Shown piece by piece: positions 9,717 through 13,847 of a DNA stretch of 13,847 nt. The position numbers were made by a program, and so were the translations under genes. The DNA lies in the NCBI GenBank assembly GCA_002786025.1, contig NHNW01000130.1:1-13847 (forward strand), read 5' to 3'. Positions within the stretch are counted from its first letter, which is position 1, and the number at the start of each line of letters is the position of its first letter. Under the pieces are notes generated by a model. That model ran no database searches. It was not told where the DNA came from and saw only the letters and a program-made list of their open reading frames with translations. This DNA is from Zasmidium citrigriseum (taxonomy: Eukaryota; Ascomycota; Dothideomycetes; Mycosphaerellales; Mycosphaerellaceae).

Positions 9717-9927
9717 ACCTAATTGGTTTAGAAACCACCGATAATGCTACCCTAGCTTAGATTTGCGCACATTGTCGGCGTGCCTACTAGGGACCCTGGA
9801 GCGAAATCTTATCTAATTGGTTCGTTCGTAGTACGTTTAGTAGCGAGGCGATTTATCCAATTGGCTATAAAGTTATGTGCCTCTAAGGTAGTCGCATATA
9901 GGTGTCTTCGCCTAAGTTACTATCGCT
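9717..9927. other. 3' flank of the 7929 gene with three QL-motif copies
   Basis: CTAATTGG at 9719 (2 nt after the TGA), CTAATTGG at 9813 and CCAATTGG at 9857. The first is followed by TTTAGAAACC, the last by CTATAAAGT. The flank of gene F has the corresponding pair at 7396 and 7454. The frame of the 7929 gene stays open past its TGA for a while, so a C-terminal extension lost by a CGA-to-TGA change cannot be excluded. Confidence 0.45.
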
Positions 9928-10920
9928 ATGTGTGTTTCACGTCCGTGCGTTATGTACGGGCCGCTACCGTGTTCCTTTTAACTTCTCTCGCTTCCCCTCT
10001 AGCTTCTTCCACCTTGCACTCGCGACAAGGGCGGTCGCGCCTACTTTCCGAAGATCAATTATCCTACTTAACACTACTAGGATCAAGTTAGTCGGCTACA
10101 GGCGCTATTGCGAATCCTACGCCGTCTCCTAGATCTTTCGCCGCTATAAGCGCGGCTTCGCTTAGTTCGTAAGCGGTCTTTGCTATATCGAGTTCTATGC
10201 TAACGGATTGTAGGCGGTTCTACTAGTCGCCGACCTATCTAGGCTCCTGTCGAAAACCAAGTTAGCAAGACTATCCTAGGTGAAGGTAGACGATTCCTTC
10301 GGCTAGCTCGCTTCGTTATTAGCGGCTATGCCTATCCTACTATACTACCGTAGGTAAAGACCGAGATCCGCTTAATTTACTACCGTGTCAACGTCGAGAC
10401 GGGCGTTACCTAGATTCGTTACACTATCGTACGTTCTAGTTAGCTCCTCTATTACGGTAAACCTCGATATTTCTAGGAACTCTAAGACAGTTCTAAACGT
10501 ATCGAGAGCTACTCGCGCTTTATACTAATTACCGAGTTTCTGCGGGGAGATGCTTATTAGCGTGCCCTTCGCGACTATCGTTTTAGTAGTCGGCGAGGCG
10601 GAGTGGCTTTCTATAATAGCACGAGGTATGTAGGCTTTCGCCTCCGACGTCTAAGCGAAGTAAAAGACGACGACGAACCTAACTACTAGCCCTAGCTAAG
10701 GGGTGCTAGATTCGATCGCAAGATACTAAACGAATACGTCTCTCTCTCCTATCTAGAAGAAATTCTAGTCCTAGAACTCGCGACTCGGGCATAGCATTAG
10801 CAATATAGCAGACAGAGGAGTGTAATAGAGCTAGACTAAGTTAAGTTTGTTGCGATAAAGGCTAGGCGAGACTATTTAGATAGACGGGTGGGTGTACTCT
10901 CTACTATATATAACACATGT
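9928..10920 (+). pseudogene. RIP-degraded gene G, unknown function
   Basis: The frame beginning at ATG 9928 (MCVSRPCVMYG) has only TAG or TAA interruptions and reads as a plausible helical, basic protein. Landmarks: RLQALLRILRRLL (about 10090-10130), SKTILGEGRRFLRLARF (10264-10314), IRLIYYRVNVETGV (10363-10407), EFLRGDAY, then RYVGFRLRRLSEVKDDDE (10627-10680). The end is not defined; the frame has no TGA up to about 11340, so 10920 is nominal. Support comes from composition and residue patterning only, since there is no paralogue in the window. Competing open stretches at 9780-10091 and 9902-10132 lie in the other two frames and look less protein-like. Confidence 0.45.
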
Positions 10921-11044
10921 CGTGCTCTTCTATGCCGATACTAGGTCCAACTCTATAGTCCTTACGACCCTCTGTAATCTACAAACGCTTTATCGTTGTT
11001 ATTATGCTACTACATAGTATTTGCCTAGTGTTATATTAACCAAC

Positions 11045-11105
11045 TTCTTGTCTACTTGGTCGAAACTAGTAACTACTAATCTACTAATCTAACTAGTTTA
11101 GATTT
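11045..11105 (+). repeat. Imperfect direct repeat, copy 1
   Basis: TTCTTGTCTACTTGGTCGAA at 11045-11064 recurs 177 bp later with one mismatch (11222-11241). A second conserved block, CTAACTAGTTTAGATTT at 11089-11105, recurs as CTAACTAAGTTGGATTT at 11261-11277. Both copies read LxYLVE in the frame of gene G, so this could be a protein-level repeat. Confidence 0.6.
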
Positions 11106-11221
11106 CCTAGACTTTGCTTCGAAGATAATAATATTCCCTTAGGGCGGGTCTAATATTAGTCTTCCGTCTCCTACACTACCTAACATGCTATCGTTATTCG
11201 TCGTGTGTCGTATTTACCGAG

Positions 11222-11277
11222 TTCTTGCCTACTTGGTCGAATACTCTAGCTTGTACTAGTCTAACTAAGTTGGATTT
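11222..11277 (+). repeat. Imperfect direct repeat, copy 2
   Basis: Partner of the repeat at 11045-11105: TTCTTGCCTACTTGGTCGAA followed by CTAACTAAGTTGGATTT. The internal spacing differs by about 5 bp between the copies. Confidence 0.6.
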
Positions 11278-11672
11278 AACTTTAAGAATACGTCCTTGTT
11301 TTATTCAACTAGGTAAAATGTCCCTCTTTAGATATTTTAGAGCACACAATGTATTCAACCTCTATATTCTGTCTTGTGTGTTTGCTTAAGATACACTTCG
11401 CTTCGCCGTGTGTTAATCTAGTCGAGTTACTCGGGTTCGCAATAACTAACGATATCCTTTGCGCTATACGATACGCCTCGATCCCGGTCCTAGTCTACCT
11501 TTTTACTTTGCAGGTATCTCGTAGTCAAGCCTATTAATGCCTAACCGTAAATCTATTACTACTTATTTGTCTCCTTTGTTCCCCTACTTTCCTCTTCTTA
11601 TTCTTCTTCTGCATTAACCGTCGACCGTTCTTAGTATTCTTATAAGCTAGATTCGTATAAACCTCTTATAGT

Positions 11673-13256
11673 ATAGACAGTAGATTATCTCACCTCGACG
11701 TTATTTACCCTAAGGTGCGCTAGCAGATATTTATAACAAATGTATACTCTAACTCCTCCGTCTACATAGTTAACGAGCATTACCTACGTAGCTAGCGGTA
11801 TACGGCGGATTACATGCTTAATCGGGTTAATAAAGTAGTTGCTCGGGCCTCTCGTAAAGTTATCTAGCGCGAGAAGTTTGTCCTAGTAACGACGTTAACG
11901 GATCCGCATTATAACCCCGGGACATACGTTCCTATCCTTACTTATAATCCATCTCGTATTAAGATAATATAGAACATTTGCCCGGGGGCCATCGTCGCTT
12001 TATTTTACTTTACTCCGCCTAGCTTCGCTAGTGCCGCTAGCCCCGAGACAATCGACGTCTAGGTAGCGTTAGTACGACTAGAGGTCCTTTATACATATGT
12101 TATAATGTTGTCTATTCGACATACGGCGTAACGACAACGGAAGATTATAAGGCTAACGAACAATCTACCGAATCCATTTCTACCTAGGCGCTATTTCCCG
12201 ATAGGAGAGGTTTCTAATGTTCGGTTGTAGATTATATTCTTCTTATCTAGGATCGACTCGAGTAATAAGGGCGTAGTAGAGAAGCTTTGTAACGTATTGT
12301 CTACTATGGAACTGCTAGACGATCTACGTATCGCGTTTAACCGACGTCTTAATAGAACTTTATAGTCTTCCCTAGATAATAACATCGCTCGCTCCCTAGA
12401 ATAGGCTATAAGCGAACCTACTCTAACCGTTTTTGTCTAGATAGACGACGTCGTAGATCGCCTCTATACCGCGTATCGATTTTATGTGTCGCTCCTTAAG
12501 CGGTCTAGTTCGGCCCTAGGTACCCCTTATAGTTCCTATATTATTAGATCTCCTTTTTATACTATTGCTACGACTACTCTTACGCTCCTTAAGCCCGCCT
12601 ATAGGTTAATACCCGAGGGCTTCCGCCGCCTAAGCGATGTCGACTTTGTACGTTTTACTATATCCGCCGTCTTTATAGCGATATCTATCTAGGTCGAGGA
12701 ATAGGACAGCTAGACTCGACTACTGTTTAAGGTAGCTCTAGCTTTATACGGCAACCGTATCTATACCTACTAACTCTTTAAGATTATTCTTAGTAATACG
12801 GGCATCTAATTAGATTAGATTTTAGACAGGATCCGTAAGCTAATAGAAGCGTTTAGCATCTCCGCCTCGATCTAGCTTAGTCTTATATATCTTTATATTA
12901 TCTAGTACTTCCTCTCCGACGACTAGCTATCCGAGGCTACATTAATTGAATATTAGATAGCGTTAACGTACCTTCGGGCGGCCTATATCCTTATCGCGGA
13001 CGATAGGTTCAATTTCGTCCATGTTCTCGTACATATCTAATAGTACATCGCCTAGACATAGGAGCTACTTCGCCTACGTCGCAAACTAGCTAGCGTCGAT
13101 CGTGGTGGATTAATTAGTCCTAGTCCCGGTTCTTCGTCTAACGACGAATCCGAGCTACTTAATACGGATCTCTTACTACGGATAGCTATTAATAATAAGG
13201 TTATTATAGTCCCGCGTTAGGGCTAAGTAGTACGTAAGGCGGACTTCTGTATATAG
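11673..13256 (+). pseudogene. RIP-degraded telomere-proximal gene, unknown function
   Basis: The last gene before the telomere, about 528 codons in one frame with about 26 TAG or TAA codons, no TGA and no shift. I place the start at ATA 11673 (presumed ex-ATG, reading MDSRLSHLDV) after a pyrimidine-rich leader; this is inferred. Landmarks: FVLVTTLTDPHYNPG (about 11877-11920), a long helical middle with MELLDDLRIAFNRRL, PEGFRRLSDVDFVRF (12618-12660), an Ile/Leu-rich section, RLRRKLASVDRGG, then a Ser/Pro linker (SPSPGSSSNDESE) near the C-terminus. I see no GKS/T or DEAH box, so it is not the telomere-linked RecQ helicase common at fungal ends. End position approximate. Confidence 0.5.
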
Positions 13257-13361
13257 CATAACTTAAAACAACGTTGTTGTATATAAAGTCTTATTCTACC
13301 TCGCTTTTTCGCTCCTATACGACCGTATATAGCAAGTACATCTTACAGCCTAGTTTTCGTA

Positions 13362-13465
13362 TTACATAATTACATTATGTAACATAGCGACATTCCGTAT
13401 TACATAACCTAGCCTTATTATAACATATTACTTACATAATAAGGTTACATAACATAGCCTTGTTG
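13362..13465. repeat. Decayed inner part of the telomere-adjacent repeats
   Basis: TTACATAA occurs at 13362, 13400, 13432 and 13445, plus the palindrome TTACATTATGTAA at 13369-13381. These are RIP-type derivatives of TCACRTGA, no longer in 14-bp register. They link the regular array to an older, more decayed portion. Confidence 0.6.
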
Positions 13466-13478
13466 TTATATGACTAAC
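13402..13478 (+). repeat. 46-bp direct repeat with internal inverted repeat
   Basis: Sequence around 13402-13432 (ACATAACCTAGCCTTATTAT and onward) recurs with changes at 13448-13478 (ACATAACATAGCCTTGTTGT and onward), an offset of 46 bp. Within it CCTTATTAT (13413-13421) and ATAATAAGG (13436-13444) form a perfect 9-bp inverted repeat with a 14-nt loop. Confidence 0.6.
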
Positions 13479-13717
13479 ATTACGTAATTAACATTACATA
13501 ACTAACATCACATAACTAACATTACATGATTGACGTCACATGATTGAGGTCACATGATTAACGTTACATAACTTACGTCACGTGACTAACATCACATGAT
13601 TGACGTCACATGACTTACGTCACGTGACTGACATCACATGATTGACGTCACATGACTGCCGTCACATGACTTCCGTCACGTGACTGACATCACATGATTG
13701 ACATCACGTGACCCGGC
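13466..13717. repeat. 18-unit tandem array, exact 14-bp period, E-box/CDEI-like
   Basis: The consensus unit is TCACRTGAYTGACR. The octamers begin at 13466 and then every 14 bp without a slip to 13704. Octamers matching TCACRTGA, preceded by A or G, fit the CDEI site RTCACRTG bound by Cbf1-type bHLH proteins in yeasts. Where the spacer is TTGACG the junction makes a perfect CRE, TGACGTCA (13531, 13601, 13643). The eight inner units are variably mutated to TTACATAA-like forms; the ten outer ones keep TCACRTGA. Binding by any protein is inference; the period and motif are seen directly. Confidence 0.9.
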
Positions 13718-13732
13718 CTTGGCGTCACGTGG
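13718..13732. other. Junction between 14-bp array and telomere
   Basis: A short GC-rich interruption (CTTGGCG) precedes a last, off-register E-box TCACGTGG (13725-13732), which directly abuts the first TTAGGG. It is 21 bp from the previous octamer, one and a half periods. Confidence 0.7.
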
Positions 13733-13847
13733 TTAGGGTTAGGGTTAGGGTTAGGGTTAGGGTTAGGGTTAGGGTTAGGGTTAGGGTTAGGGTTAGGGTT
13801 AGGGTTAGGGTTAGGGTTAGGGTTAGGGTTAGGGTTAGGGTTAGGGT
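13733..13847 (+). repeat. Telomere, 19 TTAGGG repeats
   Basis: 115 bp of uninterrupted TTAGGG (19 copies plus one base) running to the window end, G-rich strand toward the 3' end. No variant repeats are present. TTAGGG is the usual telomere unit of filamentous fungi. This fixes the right edge as a chromosome end. Confidence 0.99.

Larger units (their letters stand above)
10921..11672. other. Spacer with an imperfect direct repeat
   Basis: No confident gene. It contains the pair of repeats at 11045 and 11222 and, from about 11540, a strongly pyrimidine-rich leader before the next gene. A 62-codon open stretch at 11349-11537 is in the same frame as the downstream gene but has no homologue here and I do not call it. 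Confidence 0.4.
1..13571. other. RIP-mutated tract
   Basis: Nearly the whole window is poor in CpA and TpG and rich in TpA (CTAG, TAG and CTA everywhere), while CpG stays common. A hand count of 8221-8580 gave TpA 41, ApT 22, CpA 12, TpG 12, ApC 25 and GpT 23. That is TpA/ApT near 1.9 and (CpA+TpG)/(ApC+GpT) near 0.5, far into the range normally taken as RIP. The segment 5317-5586 is milder (about 21 TpA against 19 CpA+TpG), which is why one of the longest open stretches survives there. Known biology: RIP is a premeiotic C-to-T process of filamentous ascomycetes acting on duplicated DNA. The counts are manual and approximate. Confidence 0.9.

Noticed and set aside
2288..9870. Pol III A-box or tRNA D-arm from TAGCCAATTGGTTTAGA-like sequences
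   Set aside because: No B-box or foldable tRNA body follows any copy.
9780..10132. Two open frames of 103 and 76 codons
   Set aside because: They overlap gene G in other frames. The first continues the frame of the 7929 gene past its TGA; neither has its own promoter or motif evidence.
11349..11537. 62-codon hydrophobic open frame
   Set aside because: It has no repeat or homologue in the window, and the leader of the 11673 gene follows in the same frame; chance is likely.
278..13256. Reassigned genetic code with TAG and TAA read as Gln
   Set aside because: CAG and CAA codons still occur in the same frames, CpA and TpG depletion extends to introns and spacers, a start codon shows ATG-to-ATA, and the telomere-adjacent repeats show the same CA-to-TA change. 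RIP explains all of these.
11673..13256. Telomere-linked RecQ helicase
   Set aside because: No Walker A or DExH motif is visible in the TAR-read frame.
1..13465. Transposon ends (LTRs, terminal inverted repeats), CRISPR array, ribosomal RNA
   Set aside because: No long matching terminal repeats, no repeat-spacer array of CRISPR type and no rRNA-like stretch were seen; the repeated units align as paralogous genes.

Overview
The window is a chromosome end from what looks like a filamentous ascomycete (Pezizomycotina). It finishes in 19 perfect TTAGGG repeats. The inner ~13.5 kb carries the dinucleotide signature of repeat-induced point mutation (RIP, CpA to TpA). The introns are about 50 nt with fungal GTAWGT donors, CTAAC branch points and YAG acceptors. 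In a hand count of 8221-8580 I found TpA 41, ApT 22, CpA+TpG 24 and ApC+GpT 48, which gives TpA/ApT near 1.9 and (CpA+TpG)/(ApC+GpT) near 0.5. CpG is not depleted.

Because of RIP there are almost no long open frames. Reading through TAG and TAA (RIP products of CAG, CAA or TGG) exposes long co-linear frames without indels. I find nine degraded genes, all on the + strand and all transcribed toward the telomere. Five of the first six (A 278-1140, B 1417-2328, C 2575-3409, D 3664-4918, F 6391-7394) are diverged paralogues. They share a core resembling HFGPYxQYIDG, a conserved Cys and one phase-1 intron at the same Arg codon. A sixth gene (E 5086-6126) sits inside this array with a similar promoter and 3' motif but a different body. 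Next come a 595-codon gene (7929-9716), a gene starting near 9928, and a ~528-codon gene (11673-13256) that is the last before the telomere. I cannot name a function for any of them; only the 7929 gene has a weak family hint, an LPxELR-like fungal N-terminus.

Between the last gene and the telomere lies a tandem array with an exact 14-bp period (18 units, 13466-13717). Each unit carries a TCACRTGA palindrome matching the CDEI/Cbf1-type E-box RTCACRTG. Three junctions also create a perfect CRE palindrome, TGACGTCA. The ten units nearest the telomere keep every CpA and TpG of the palindrome, while six of the eight inner ones show CA to TA changes. RIP therefore appears to stop at about 13.57 kb.

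Taken together this is a RIP-silenced subtelomeric gene array capped by a phased array of candidate protein-binding sites and the telomere. The paralogues are too diverged from each other to be likely mutual RIP triggers, so near-identical copies of this end probably existed on other chromosome ends.
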